Notes: generated by a model not told the origin, from the letters alone. Positions 17,127 to 26,635 are shown, numbered from the stretch's first letter. The stretch is 27,370 bases of DNA from Prorocentrum cordatum (GCA_963575745.1 CAUYUJ010022409.1:22501-49870); one strand, 5' to 3'. Translations and numbers: made by a program.

Positions 17127-18665
17127 CAGCCTCAGCCTCAGCCTGCCTCAGCCTCAGCCTCAGCCTGCCTCAGCCTCAGCCTGCCTCAGCCTCAGCCTCA
17201 GCCTGCTTCAGCCTCAGCATCAGTCTGCCTTCAGCCTCGGCCTCAGCCTCAGCCTGCCTCAGCCTCAGCCTGCATCAGCCTCAGCCTCAGCCTCAGCCTG
17301 CCTCAGCATCAGCCTGCCTCAGCCTCAGCCTCAGCCTGCCTCAGCCTCAGCCTCAGCCTGCTTCAGCCTCAGCCTCAGTCTGCCTTCAGCCTCGGCCTCA
17401 GCCTCAGCCTGCCTCAGCCTCAGCCTGCATCAGCCTCAGCCTCAGCCTCAGCCTGCCTCAGCATCAGCCTGCCTCAGCCTCAGCCTCAGCCTGCCTCAGC
17501 CTCAGCCTCAGCCTGCTTCAGCCTCAGCCTCAGTCTGCCTTCAGCCTCGGCCTCGGCCTCAGCCTGCCTCAGCCTCAGCCTGCATCAGCCTCAGCCTCAG
17601 CCTCAGCCTGCCTCAGCATCAGCCTGCCTCAGCCTCAGCCTCAGCCTGCCTCAGCCTCAGCCTCAGCCTGCTTCAGCCTCAGCCTCAGTCTGCCTTCAGC
17701 CTCGGCCTCAGCCTCAGCCTGCCTAAGCCTCAGCCTGCATCAGCCAGCCTCAGCCTCAGCCTGCCTCAGCATCAGCCTGCCTCAGCCTCAGCCTCAGCCC
17801 TCAGCAGCCTCAGCTGCTTCAGCCTGCAGCCTTCAGCCTCGCCTCAGCCTCAGCCTGCCTCAGCCTCAGCCTGCCTGCCTCAGCCTCAGCCTCCTCAGCC
17901 TGCCTCAGCCTCAGCCAGCCTCTGCCTGCAGCCTCAGCCTCAGCCTCACCAGCCTGCACCAGCCTTCAGCCTCAGCCTGCCTCAGCCTCAGCCTGCCTCT
18001 GCAGCCTCGCCTGCTTCAGCCTCAGCCTCAATCTGCCTTCAGCTCGGCCTCAGCTCAGCCTCGCCTCAGCATGAGCCTATATTAAGCCTCAGTCTCAGCC
18101 TCGGCCTCAGCTGCCTCAGCATCAGCCTGCCTCAGCCTCAGCCTCAGGCCTGCCTCTGCATCAGCCTCAGCCTGCTTCAGCCTCAGCCTCAATCTGCCTC
18201 AGCCTCGGCCTCAGCCTCAGCCTCAGCCTCAGCCTCAGCTGCTCAGCCTCAGCCTCAGTCTGCCTTCAGCCTCGGCCTCAGCCTCAGCCTGCCTCAGCCT
18301 CAGCCTGCATCAGCCTCAGCCTCAGCCTCAGCCTGCCTCAGCATCAGCCTGCCTCAGCCTCGGCCTCAGCCTGCCTCAGCCTCAGCCTCAGCCTCAGCCT
18401 GCTCCAGCCTCAGCCTCAGTCTGCCTTCAGCCTCGGCCTCAGCCTCAGCCTGCCTCAGCCTCAGCCTGCATCAGCTTCAGCCTCCGCCTCAGCCTCCGCC
18501 TCAGCCTGCCTCAGCATCAGCCTGCCTCAGCCTCAGCCTCAGCCTGCCTCAGCCACAGCCTCAGCCTGCTTCAGCCTCAGCCTCAGTCTGCCTTCAGCCT
18601 CGGCCTCAGCCTCAGCCAGCCTCAGCCTCAGCCTGCCTCATCCTCAGCATCAGCCTGCCTCAGCA
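17127..18665. repeat. CAGCCT minisatellite with 155-bp higher-order unit
   Basis: The basic unit is CAGCCT, with CAGCCTGCCT, CAGCAT and CAGTCTGCCTTCAGCCTCGG variants. The last variant marks a higher-order repeat: it recurs at 17221, 17376, 17531 and 17686 (155 bp apart each time), then at 18256, 18417 and 18584 (161 and 167 bp, one and two extra hexamers). The middle (17740-18240) is irregular. Open frames of hundreds of codons (Gln-Pro-Ala-Ser or Leu-Ser runs) are by-products of a stop-free hexamer. Confidence 0.92.
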
Positions 18666-19015
18666 TTCAAAATGTGGCCTGGGAATAAAGTTCTGGGAGC
18701 TCGAAGAACACGAAGTGGCCTGCAGTTGGCTCGGGGCATTCAAAATCATGCCCAATAATGGAATTCTGGGAACTTGAAAACCACGAAGTGGCCTACTGTT
18801 GGCTCCGGGCTTTCAAAATCATGCCCGGAATGGAGTTCTGGGAAGTGGAAGAGCACGAAGTGGCCTACTGTTGGCTCCGGGCACTCAAAATGTGGCCCGG
18901 GAATGGAGTTCTGGGAACTGGAAGAGCACGAAGTGGCCTACAGTTGGCTCCGGGCATTCAGAGTGTGGCCCGGGAATGGAGTTCTGGGAACTCGAAGACC
19001 ACGAAGTGTGTAACA
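18664..19015. repeat. 73-bp tandem repeat, about 4.9 copies
   Basis: Units begin CATTCAAAAT at 18664, 18737, 18810, 18882 and 18955 (steps 73, 73, 72, 73) and contain GGAATGGAGTTCTGGGAA, GAGCACGAAGTGGCCTAC and AGTTGGCTCCGGGC. Since 73 is not a multiple of three, each unit shifts frame, and all three plus frames are open with the same peptide in rotation. Coding is therefore unlikely. It abuts the CAGCCT array directly. Confidence 0.92.
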
Positions 19016-19145
19016 GTTTGCTTTAAAACTTCCGCCGATCCCTGTCCGGATGTCGCCCTGACCCCCCTCGGGAGTCATGATGTTTTCTTTTGACACTGCT
19101 AGAAACCTACCAGTCTTCGCTGTTAGGTAAATCAGGACCTTGCAC

Positions 19146-19718
19146 GTCTGGGTACACATGCCCTTGGCATTGCGGACGTCAGCGCATCGTGCGTGGCTGC
19201 TGCCCGTCTTCACGCGCTGTCGATACAGGACAGGTTCCCCCCTGCAGCTCACCGACTCCCCGCGGTCATGGACGGCCCTTTCGTTTGGAGGCCGCACCTC
19301 AAGCTTCGCTGCTGCCTGGTCGTGGATTGGACTACCACCCGGGGACTCCTCCGCATCATGCGGTGGCACAACTTTGCTCATCGCCTTCGCGGTGCTCTTC
19401 TTCCTCCCGGGAGTCGACCTGGTCAAGCGGCGCGTCCTCCCCTGCAGTGCTTGAGGCTGGTGTTCGCGAAGTGCCGTTGACGGCAACACCCTTTCCTTCG
19501 CCTTCCGGGTCTTAGCCCTCGGTCCCTGGCCATGGCGCACCTTTTCCTGCACTTCCACTTCGGCACCGCCTGTTCCCCGGGCCCCGCCCGCTCCGGCCGC
19601 TTGAAGCCCCGCCTTCCTGTGCCCTGTCTTCCTGATTAAAGCTGTGCGTAGCACGCCTTGCTTTTCGCGGAAGAGGTTCGCTCTCGCCCCGCAGATCAAA
19701 AATGTCTGGGTACACATG
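19146..19718 (+). mobile_element. Retroposon family S, copy C, with 15-bp target duplication
   Basis: GTCTGGGTACACATG occurs at 19146-19160 and again at 19704-19718. Between them lie 543 bp whose plus-strand 3' end, CCGCAGATCAAAAA, matches the tails of copies A and B. About 110 bp (19595-19702) are alignable with them, including GGAAGAGGT and GCTGTGCG words. The longer 5' part is not shared with B, which fits variable 5' truncation by LINE machinery. It sits 62 bp past the stop codon of the 461-aa gene, in opposite orientation, possibly in that gene's 3' UTR. Confidence 0.7.
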
Positions 19719-19780
19719 TTGCGCCCGCCACAATCAGCCGCCGAGGCTCGCTCCGCCTGGCTGCTGACGGGACGCAGGCC

Positions 19781-21166
19781 TCACTCCGGCGACACAGAAG
19801 TCGAGCCCGCGCCAACCTCGCCACAGGAGCTCTGGCCCGGATCCGAGGCCGGAGACCCCGCAGGGCACTCCTCGCAGCTCGTCTGCCCGAGCGCACGCGC
19901 GAACCTGCCGGGCGAGCAGTCCTCGCAGAGAACCGTGCTCTCGTTGGGGGCGGCGGTGCCGGCGGGGCACATCCAGCAACCGCGGTCACCTAGAGAGGTC
20001 GCTGCTTCCTCCGATTGGGTCCCTGAAGGACAAGGGATACAAGATGAGACGCCGCTCACGTGGTCATACTCCAGATGGCTGCCAGCGGAGCAAGCGCCGA
20101 GGGCTGCCAGGGTTGGCACATACTCGGCCTGTTGACCCACCATAGCCACGGCAGAAGACACCAACAGGATGACCATGCAACAACAGTACACGCCACAGCA
20201 GCATGCGAGAACTCTTCGGCAGGACATCCCCACCCCACTGGTGGCGCAGCTCTGGGGCACGATCTCGGCCTCCCCGTACCAGAAGACCTGACCGTTGAAG
20301 TCGACCTGGAACGGCTGCTCCTGGAACGGCTTGTCGTCCACGACCACTCCGCTGCGGCCCGGCCCCAGAGGCCCGTCGGGCACCGCGGCTCCGGGCGCGA
20401 GCTTCACGCGGTCTCCCACCCCGGGGCGCCGGCCTCCGCCAGCCCCTCCGGCTGGGGTCACGCGCGGCCTCGGCACGGGCACCGGGGCGCCCGGCACGCC
20501 CCCCGCGGGGTCGTTCAAGAGGAGAGCCAGGCGCTCCGAGTCCTGGTCGCCCCGGCGGTCGGAGTCGTAGCGATGCTTGCCTGAGCCCCCGAGGTCATTC
20601 AGACTCATCAACATGTTCAGCAAGCGTTGGAGACAGGTCACGACGCACTGCCCGAGAGCAGCAAACGTCAGCCCCGCCATAAGCACGAAGGATGCAAAGA
20701 GAAGGACTCCTGCGAAGCATCCGTTCAAGCTGCCTCCAAGCGAGACTGCCACTAAGATCCCAAAGGCAAAAAAGCCTGAAGCAATGCAGATGGCAATCCT
20801 GATGATTATAGTCAAGTCTCCGAGCTCTCGCTCGACATTTTCCACGACAGTGCTGATCTGCCGCGGACTCGAAACATCGAATGCCACAGTGACCTCCGAT
20901 CCGATGTGGAAATCGGGGCTGCTGACAGCGTAGTCGACCCTGCTGGGCTCGTGGTTTGCTTCAAACAATACCTCGATGTAGTGCGTCTGATTTTTCTGTG
21001 CGTTACGTTCTGACTCCCTGTAGTACCTGTCCACGACGCGGCCGCTCGTCCTCTGCACCTCTGGCAGGTCCTCTCGCAGCAAGCGCTGGAGCCGCCTTCT
21101 GTGCACGAGGAACGGGGTGAGGAGGAAGATCCCCATCCCCGCGAAAAATGCTCCCAGAGAGGCCAT
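19781..21166 (-). CDS. Multi-pass membrane protein with SH3-like and Cys-rich domains (461 aa)
   Basis: The one complete gene I trust. The ATG at 21166 sits in ACCATGG, a good eukaryotic start context; the frame is open further upstream but without another ATG in view. In order: a hydrophobic N-terminal helix (residues 3-21); a soluble region (40-110) resembling DUF3592, with VVDRYYRES, THYIEVLFEA and GSEVTVAFD; two helices (119-143, 147-171); a Gly/Pro-rich linker (220-250); an SH3-like repeat of the Mind-bomb/HERC2 type (249-303: VGDRVKLAPG, SGVVVDD, PFQVDFNGQVFWYGEAEIV); a Cys-rich helix (319-343: ACCCGVYCCC); then a Cys-rich tail (358-448: CIPCPSGTQS, CWMCPAGTAAPNES, CEDCSPG, CEECPAG) like GCC2/GCC3 ephrin-receptor repeats, probably extracellular. 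No intron is visible. A spliced-leader relic upstream suggests a retrogene. The cellular role is unknown; a surface sensor or adhesion role is only a guess. Confidence 0.85.
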   Translation of the reverse strand: MASLGAFFAGMGIFLLTPFLVHRRRLQRLLREDLPEVQRTSGRVVDRYYRESERNAQKNQTHYIEVLFEANHEPSRVDYAVSSPDFHIGSEVTVAFDVSSPRQISTVVENVERELGDLTIIIRIAICIASGFFAFGILVAVSLGGSLNGCFAGVLLFASFVLMAGLTFAALGQCVVTCLQRLLNMLMSLNDLGGSGKHRYDSDRRGDQDSERLALLLNDPAGGVPGAPVPVPRPRVTPAGGAGGGRRPGVGDRVKLAPGAAVPDGPLGPGRSGVVVDDKPFQEQPFQVDFNGQVFWYGEAEIVPQSCATSGVGMSCRRVLACCCGVYCCCMVILLVSSAVAMVGQQAEYVPTLAALGACSAGSHLEYDHVSGVSSCIPCPSGTQSEEAATSLGDRGCWMCPAGTAAPNESTVLCEDCSPGRFARALGQTSCEECPAGSPASDPGQSSCGEVGAGSTSVSPE

Positions 21167-21267
21167 GGTAACAGCATGCTCCTGTCGTTCAAGGCTTAAC
21201 GACTTCTGCCGTCGTTCGACTGGCGCTGGAGCGACCGCGAATAACTCCAACTTTCCCTGGAGATCTC

Positions 21268-21360
21268 TGGATTTACTTGGATTTACCCAGATGTATCTAG
21301 ATGTATCTAGATTTACCTGGATGTACCTCGATGTATCTGCATTTACCTGGATTTATCTGG
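21268..21360. repeat. 10-bp tandem repeat in presumed 5' leader
   Basis: About nine units alternating ATTTACCTGG and ATGTATCTAG. On the minus strand, the gene's sense, they read CCAGGTAAAT and CTAGATACAT, so several units contain a good 5' splice-donor sequence (AG|GTAAAT) in 10-bp steps. It lies between the ATG and the spliced-leader relic, so it should be in the 5' UTR unless an intron removes it. Confidence 0.85.
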
Positions 21361-21549
21361 CTCGATCCCCACAAGTCGATTGGCGAAAAGTCGACAAGCC
21401 CTCAGGGATCATTGTCGGGGAAGGAGGCGCAGCCCAGATCTGGCAGCCGCGAGGCCACGAAGGGAGACGCGCGCCATGCCGTGGTGTCGGCCTGGTGTCT
21501 AGACATGGGGATTACCTCTTGTAGGCTGTAGATGCTGGAGCTCCCAGGG

Positions 21550-21590
21550 CTTGAACCAGAATGGCTGCGGATAGCCAAAATGGCTATGGG
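21550..21590 (-). other. Tandem relic of the dinoflagellate spliced leader
   Basis: Minus strand 21571-21550 contains CCGCAGCCATTCTGGTTCAA plus a final G, against the known leader CCGTAGCCATTTTGGCTCAA plus G: 3 mismatches in 22 including the leading T. Directly upstream, 21590-21572 reads CCCATAGCCATTTTGGCTA, one mismatch over its first 18 bases and missing the final CAAG. In dinoflagellates the leader is trans-spliced onto mRNAs, so a genomic copy in front of a gene records reverse transcription of a mature mRNA. Two in tandem record two rounds. The inner copy being more decayed fits that order. Confidence 0.85.
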
Positions 21591-21787
21591 CTGCGGCTGC
21601 TGGGCGTCTCGGCCCGTCTTGGAGCGCTCTTGCGCCGTCTGGCCCGGTTGGAGGCTGTCTTGGGGGCCGCCTTCGTGCTCCTTGCGGGCCGTAATGTACC
21701 TAGACGGCTGCCATCAGTCTGCTATTAGCGCTCGGGTTGAACAACTATGCGTACTCTGCTTATTCTTTAGAGATTGAACATGGCAAG

Positions 21788-21847
21788 GAAGCTCTACGAG
21801 TCCCCCGGCGGTAACCAAGGTTGACGGTTTACCGCCGGCGCCCAGTT
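21788..21847 (+). repeat. Satellite spacer E, copy 1
   Basis: GGAAGCTCTACGAGTCCCC, then CCGGCGGTAACCAAGGTTGA, then CGGTTTACCGCCGGCGCCCA. CCGGCGGTAA pairs with TTTACCGCCGG to form a strong hairpin with a loop of about 14 bases. It opens the left arm just upstream of the retrogene. Confidence 0.85.
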
Positions 21848-22050
21848 GGTCGACCCGACCAGAACGGGCAATGTGATGACTTGGAGTCGGTTTTCTTAAG
21901 ATTTGATAGAGATTCGACTGGTCATATTGAGAAGCATGTTTTTGAGCCGAACATTAGCATATAAGCTTCATTCTGAGAGCAGCTCAGCTATCTAGATGCA
22001 GTTTTACTCTCTGTTGACTTTCGGAACCCACCTCATAACTCGTAGAGCTT
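21846..22050 (+). repeat. Satellite block F, copy 1
   Basis: Follows E copy 1 directly. AGTTGGTCGACCCGACCAGA, then TGTGATGACTTGGAGTCGG and GCAGCTCAGCT, matches the reverse complement of 24100-24305. Confidence 0.7.
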
Positions 22051-22089
22051 CCCTTAGCTAGTTGCTGGAAGCTTAAGAGTAATTCCAGG

Positions 22090-22296
22090 GCGCTGGAGAG
22101 CTAGTTGGCAAGAAAAATCTCGACGGACCTTTTGGTGACTTTTGCTCGGTTGAAAATTATGTTCTCGAAATTCAACCATTCGTTAGAGCTCTAGTAGTTT
22201 TTCCCGTGATATTCGATATTATTTCCGCTCGCCGTCTCAATCTCAGCACGATCGCGTACCTACTACTACAAAAAAGCATCCCGGCGGGATCGGCCG
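22090..22296 (+). repeat. Array-edge block, inverted copy of 25335-25545
   Basis: GGCGCTGGAGAGCTAGTTGG, AAGAAAAATCTCGACGGACC and TTTTGGTGACTTTTG, then TTTTTCCCGTGATATTCGAT is the close reverse complement of 25335-25545. A shortened relative is at 26505-26635. It joins the 177-bp array to spacer E in both arms and is the best direct proof of the inversion. Confidence 0.85.
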
Positions 22297-23372
22297 TTTC
22301 GAGTCATCTTGACACGCGTTGACGGTTTTCTGTACTTAGCTCGAGATTGAGGGGAGCTACATAGCTGGTAAGAAACCGATGCAGAATCATCAGGCGCGTT
22401 CATCTGAAGCATCTAGAGGTCCGAACTCACTCTGCTACTCGAGCTAGGTCCGCGAAACTATTCGTATGCTACAGATTTTCTTGACAGATGCTGCCGATTT
22501 CCGGTACTTAACTCGAGCTGTAGAAGGGCTGCAGAGCTGGTGCGCCCACGTAATCGATTCATAATTATTAGACGCGTTTGTCTCAAGCATCCAGAGGTCT
22601 GCACTCGGTCCACTACTGGAGCTATGTCCGCAAAACTGTTCGTATTGTACGAAATTTGTTGACAGATGCTTTCGGTCTTCTGTACTTAACTCGCACTTCT
22701 AGGAGAGCTACATAGCTTGTGCGCCGACGTAATCGATTCAGAATCATCATGCGCGTTCGTCTGAAGCATCTAGAGGTCTGCACTCGGTCCACTACTCGAG
22801 CTAGGTCGTAAAACTGTTCGTAGTCTACGAATTTCTTGACAGCTGTTGTCGGTTTTCTGTACTGACTCGAGCTGTAGGCGAGCTGCAGAACTGATGCGCA
22901 CACGTACTGGATTCAGAATCATCAGGCGCGGTCGTCTGAAGCATCTAGAAGTCCGAACTCGGTCTGCTACTAGGTCTGCGAAACTTTTCGTATTCTAATT
23001 TATTATTTTTTCGAAATGGTGGTGAGCTCCTTGATTGGAGTCGAGCTGCATCTGAGCACCAGAGCTATTTTGCACAGCAATCGGAGGGAATTATCAGACG
23101 CGCTATTTGATAATATCTCGAGCCGTAAAATCAGTTTTCCGCTCGGGCTGAACAGCTATTCGTACTCTGGTAAGTTCTTGGAGACGGTGTTAGTTTTCTT
23201 TGTCAACTCGCGCTGCAGACGAGCTACAGGGCTGTTCTGCACAGCAAGCGGAAAGAAATCATTAGAGGCGCTAGTTGAATGTATCTAGACGGCTGCAATC
23301 AAGTCTGCTATTAGCGCTCGGGCTGAACAAATATTCATACTCTGCTTATTCTTTAGAGATGATATATAGCAA
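22297..23372 (+). repeat. Left-arm 177-bp satellite array
   Basis: The landmark TTGACAG (TTGACAC in the first unit) recurs at 22309, 22481, 22659 and 22836 (steps 172, 178, 177). Shared words include TCTGTACTTAACTCGAGC, ATCGATTCAGAATCATCA and GAAGCATCTAGAGGTC. From about 22990 the monomers are much more diverged (AGAGCTATTTTGCACAGC-type units). No gene is seen. Confidence 0.85.
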
Positions 23373-23432
23373 GGAAGCTCTACGAGTCCCCCGGCGGTAC
23401 CAAGGTTCATGCTTTACCGCCGGCGCCCAGTT
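23373..23432 (+). repeat. Satellite spacer E, copy 2
   Basis: GGAAGCTCTACGAGTCCCCC, with one base lost in the left stem arm (GGCGGTACC instead of GGCGGTAACC), then GCTTTACCGCCGGCGCCCAG. Same orientation as copy 1. Confidence 0.85.
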
Positions 23433-23956
23433 GGCAAACCTGACCTAATGTGATGAGTTGGGGTCGGTTTTTGTATCTTTGTGCAAAATTTGAAATTCGT
23501 TCAGAACCGGTATTCGTCTCACCGGTAGTGGGTTATGTCGCGCGTGGTTTGATATTCTAAAATACGTAGCTGCAGTATTTCTATCAAAACACTTAAGGGA
23601 ACCGCGTTTCGATACAAACCGAAAAAGGTGATTTTCGGTTTTTTCAGCCCACGCTTAAGCAAGATTCTAGCATGTGTTTCGAGCAGCACCGTGAGAAAAG
23701 AGCTCTACGAGGGTCGCGGCAGTAACCTGGTTTCCTTCCTCCTCAGGGGCCTCTGGGGGGCTCCCGTCAGGCCTTCGTCTCGAGCGATATTGTGCTGTGC
23801 CTTTTGTTCGGTTCTCTTTACCGTGCACGGTGCTTCAGTGTTTGTGTTGCTTGAATACGGTGCACATTGATTGATTTCGGTTATTGATTTTGGTTATTGA
23901 AGAGGAGTGCACATTGACCGTTGATAGTGTATTTGGCTGAACGATATTGTGAATCA
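23426..23956. repeat. Block F copy 2 and centre of the inversion
   Basis: 23426-23680 is an F copy: its reverse complement shares ATAACCCACTAC, AAAAACCGACCCC and CATCACATTAGG with 9750-10000. From 23690 to 23956 lies the switch between left and right orientations, with a partial E-like word (GAGCTCTACGAGGG at 23700) and no gene. The inversion axis must be in or near this interval. Confidence 0.6.
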
Positions 23957-24012
23957 CTGGCGCCGGCGGTGAACCGTCAACCTAGTCACCGCCGGGAACC
24001 TCGTAAAGCTCC
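23957..24012 (-). repeat. Satellite spacer E, copy 3 (degenerate)
   Basis: CTGGCGCCGGCGGTGAACCG, then CACCGCCGGGAACCTCGTAA and AGCTCC. The hairpin stem is kept by matching changes on both sides (GGCGGTGA with TCACCGCC). First E copy in the reversed orientation. Confidence 0.75.
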
Positions 24013-24059
24013 GTACACTGATAAGAGTGCTGAGAATCAAAGTAGAGGCATGAAATAGA

Positions 24060-24305
24060 GATTTTTCGAAAATCTTGATTTTCGATTTTTTCGATGTTCA
24101 TATTCGCTCAGCTCCGGGAAGTCAACTCTCAAGAAAATACATCGGGAGAGCTGAGCTGCTGTCAGAGAGGAGTTCATATGCCAATGCTCGGCGTAAAAAT
24201 CTGCTTTCTCAAAATGAATGGTCAAATATCTTTCAAATCTGCGCAAAAAACGACCCAAAGTCACCACTTTGTCCTTTCTGGTCGGGTCGACCAACTAGCT
24301 TCACC
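24060..24305 (-). repeat. Satellite block F, copy 3
   Basis: CTCAAAATGAATGGTCAAAT, then AAAAAACGACCCAAAGTCAC and GGTCGGGTCGACCAACTAGC, inverted relative to 21846-22050 and parallel to the relic at 9750-10000. It is followed by CTCTAGCTCATCGATAACGA, which also follows the relic (CTCTAGCTCATCGATGCCGA at 10016). Confidence 0.75.
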
Positions 24306-24371
24306 CCGCGCCTGAATTCCTCTAGCTCATCGATAACGAAGAGCTCTACGAGGTACGACGTCTTGGTTCGG

Positions 24372-24431
24372 ACTGGGCGCCGGCGGTAAACCGTCAACCT
24401 TTATTACCGCCGGGGGACTCGTAGAGCTTCC
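24372..24431 (-). repeat. Satellite spacer E, copy 4
   Basis: ACTGGGCGCCGGCGGTAAAC, then TTACCGCCGGGGGACTCGTA and GAGCTTCC; intact hairpin. Confidence 0.85.
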
Positions 24432-24499
24432 TGACAACATATAATGTCGAAAAAAATTGCACCGAAAAAATAGTTTTTCAGCCCAAGCAATTTCAAACC

Positions 24500-25334
24500 T
24501 CTCGGATGCAACAGCCGAACGCCCCCGATGCTTCTAGATTATCTTCTGTACGAGCTCTGTAGCTCCCCTACAGCCTGCATTACGTGCGTAAATCGACAGC
24601 ACCTCTCCAGATGACTCGAACAATACGAATAGTTTGGCAAACCTAGCTCGAGTATCAGACCGAGTTCAGACCTCTCCATGCGACAGGCGGACGCGTCTGA
24701 TGTCTCTGAATCGATTCCTGTGATTACCAGGCCTGCAGCCCCCCCTACAGCCCGAGTTAAGTGCAGGAAACCGACAGCACCTCTCAGGATGACTCGAACA
24801 ATACGAATAGTTTCGCGGACCTAGTTTGGGCAGCAGAGAAAGTTCGGAGCTCTGCATTCGAAAGGCGGACGCGCCTGATGTCTCCGAATCGATTCCAGTG
24901 ATTATCAGCCATGCAGCCGCCCCACAGCCCGAGTTGAGTGCAGAGAACCGACAGCATCTCTCAAGATGACTCGAACAATACGAACAGTTTCGCGTTTCTA
25001 GATCGCGCAGCAGACCGAGTTGAGAGCTCTGAATTCAACGGACAACGCCCACTGATGATTCTGAATCAGATTCTACGTATCAGCTCTGTAGCTGTCCTGT
25101 AGCTCGAGTTAAGTACAGAAAAACGATAGCGTCTGTCAAGATGACTCGAATAATACGAATAGATTTGCGGACCTAGCTCGGCTAGCAGGCCGAGTTCAGA
25201 CCTCTGGGTTCAACAGGCGAACGCGGCTGATCATTCTGAATCGATTAGCTGTGCTTACCAGCTCTGTAGATGTCCTAAAGCTCGAGTTCTCTTGAAAAAC
25301 ACCAACAGCGCGTGACAAGATGACCCGAAACGGC
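24500..25334 (-). repeat. Right-arm satellite array 1
   Basis: The landmark ATGACTCGAA (ATGACCCGAA in the last) recurs at 24611, 24789, 24966, 25141 and 25320: steps 178, 177, 175 and 179. Typical words are CAATACGAATAGTTTCGCG, GACCGAGTTCAGA and CCGAGTTAAGTGCAG. Confidence 0.88.
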
Positions 25335-25545
25335 GGATCCCGCCTGGACGTTTTTCTCAGTAAAAGGTACCCGATCGAGCTGAGATCAAGATGGCGAGCG
25401 GCAATAAGATCGAATATCACGGGAAAAAATACTAGAGCTCAAACGAATTGAGGAATTCCGAGAACAAAATTTTCAACCGACCAAAAGTCACCAGGAGGTC
25501 TGTCGAGATTTTTCTTGCCAACTAGCTCTCCAGCGCCCCGGAACT
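25335..25545 (-). repeat. Array-edge block, right arm
   Basis: Inverted counterpart of 22090-22296, ending AACTAGCTCTCCAGCGCCCC before spacer E copy 5. A shortened relative is at 26505-26635 (CCCGATCGAGCTGAGATTAG, AACCGACCAAAAGTCAGC, GTCGAGATTTTTCTTGCC). Confidence 0.8.
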
Positions 25546-25602
25546 GGGCGCCGGCACTAAACCGTCCACCTTCCTTACCGCCGGGGGACTCGTAGAGCTT
25601 CC
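25542..25602 (-). repeat. Satellite spacer E, copy 5
   Basis: AACTGGGCGCCGGCACTAAA, then TTACCGCCGGGGGACTCGTA and GAGCTTCC. One stem arm has changed (GGCACTAA for GGCGGTAA), so the hairpin is weakened here. Confidence 0.85.
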
Positions 25603-25689
25603 TGAGCATATATAATGTCGAAAAAATTGCAGAGAACGAATAGTTTTTCATACTGTACGATTTCAAACCTCTCGATGCAACAGCAAAAC

Positions 25690-26504
25690 GCCCCTCATGC
25701 TTCTGGATCGTTTTCTGTGCGCACGAGCTCCGTAGCTCTCCTACAGCCTGAGTTACGTGCGACAATCGACAGCACCTCTTAAGATCACTCAAACAATACA
25801 AATAGTTTCGCGAATCTAGCTCGAGTATCAGACCGAGTTCAGACATCTGAATGCAACAGGCGGACGCGCCTGATGTCTTCGAAACGATTCCTGTCAGTAC
25901 GAGCTCTGTAGCCACCCTACAGCCCGAGTTAAGTGCAGAAAACTGTCAGCACCTCTCAAGATGACTCCAACAACACGAATAGTTTCGCGGACCTAGCTCG
26001 GGCAGCAGGCCGAGTTCAGGGCTCTGAATGCGACAGGTGGACGCGACTGATGTCTCCGAATCGATCCCAGTGATTACCAACCCTGCAGCCCCCTTACAGC
26101 TCGAGTTAAGTGCAGAAAACGGACAGCACCTCTCAAGATGACTCGACGAATACGAATAATTTTGCGAACCTAGCTCGGGCAGGACACCGAGTTCCGAGCT
26201 CTGGATTCGGCAGGCGGACGCGCCTGATGTCTCCGAATCGATTCCTGTGAACACGAGCTCTGTAGCCCCCTACAGCCCGAGTTAAGTGCAGAACATAGTC
26301 AGCACCTCTCAAGATGACTCCAACAACACGAATAGCTTCACGGACCTAGCTCGGGCAGCAGACCAAGTTCAGACCTCTAGATGGAACAGACGAACGCGCC
26401 TGATGATTCGCAATCGATTTCTGTGACAATGACCTCTGTAGCTGCCCTACAACTCGAGTTAAGTACAAAATACCGACAACGCGTATCAAGGTGACTCGAA
26501 ACAG
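25690..26504 (-). repeat. Right-arm satellite array 2
   Basis: Landmark positions 25784, 25961, 26138, 26314 and 26491 give steps 177, 177, 176 and 177, the most regular part of the array. Five monomers between two E spacers, as in array 1, define a higher-order repeat of about 1.1 kb. Confidence 0.88.
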
Positions 26505-26635
26505 CCGATCCCGCCGCGATTCTTTTTTGCAGAGATATTTACCCGATCGAGCTGAGATTAGGATGCCGAGCGGAAATAATACAACAGCTCAACCGACCAA
26601 AAGTCAGCAAAAGGTCCGTCGAGATTTTTCTTGCC

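Noticed and set aside
17086-18777. 563-codon open frame of Gln-Pro-Ala-Ser and Leu-Ser repeats
   Set aside because: A stop-free hexamer keeps every frame open. The higher-order unit (155 bp) is not a multiple of three, so the peptide changes register at each unit.
18758-19093. Plus-strand frames repeating a Glu-Val-Ala-Tyr-Trp-Leu type peptide
   Set aside because: The same peptide appears in all three frames because the 73-bp unit shifts register. No start or domain context.
18938-19717. 259-codon minus-strand open frame just downstream of the 461-aa gene
   Set aside because: It runs across both target duplications and the whole of retroposon copy C in antisense, and ends in the 73-bp array, so it did not evolve as one coding unit.
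24037-24294. 85-codon minus-strand open frame
   Set aside because: Lies wholly in satellite block F; the other F copies do not keep this frame open.
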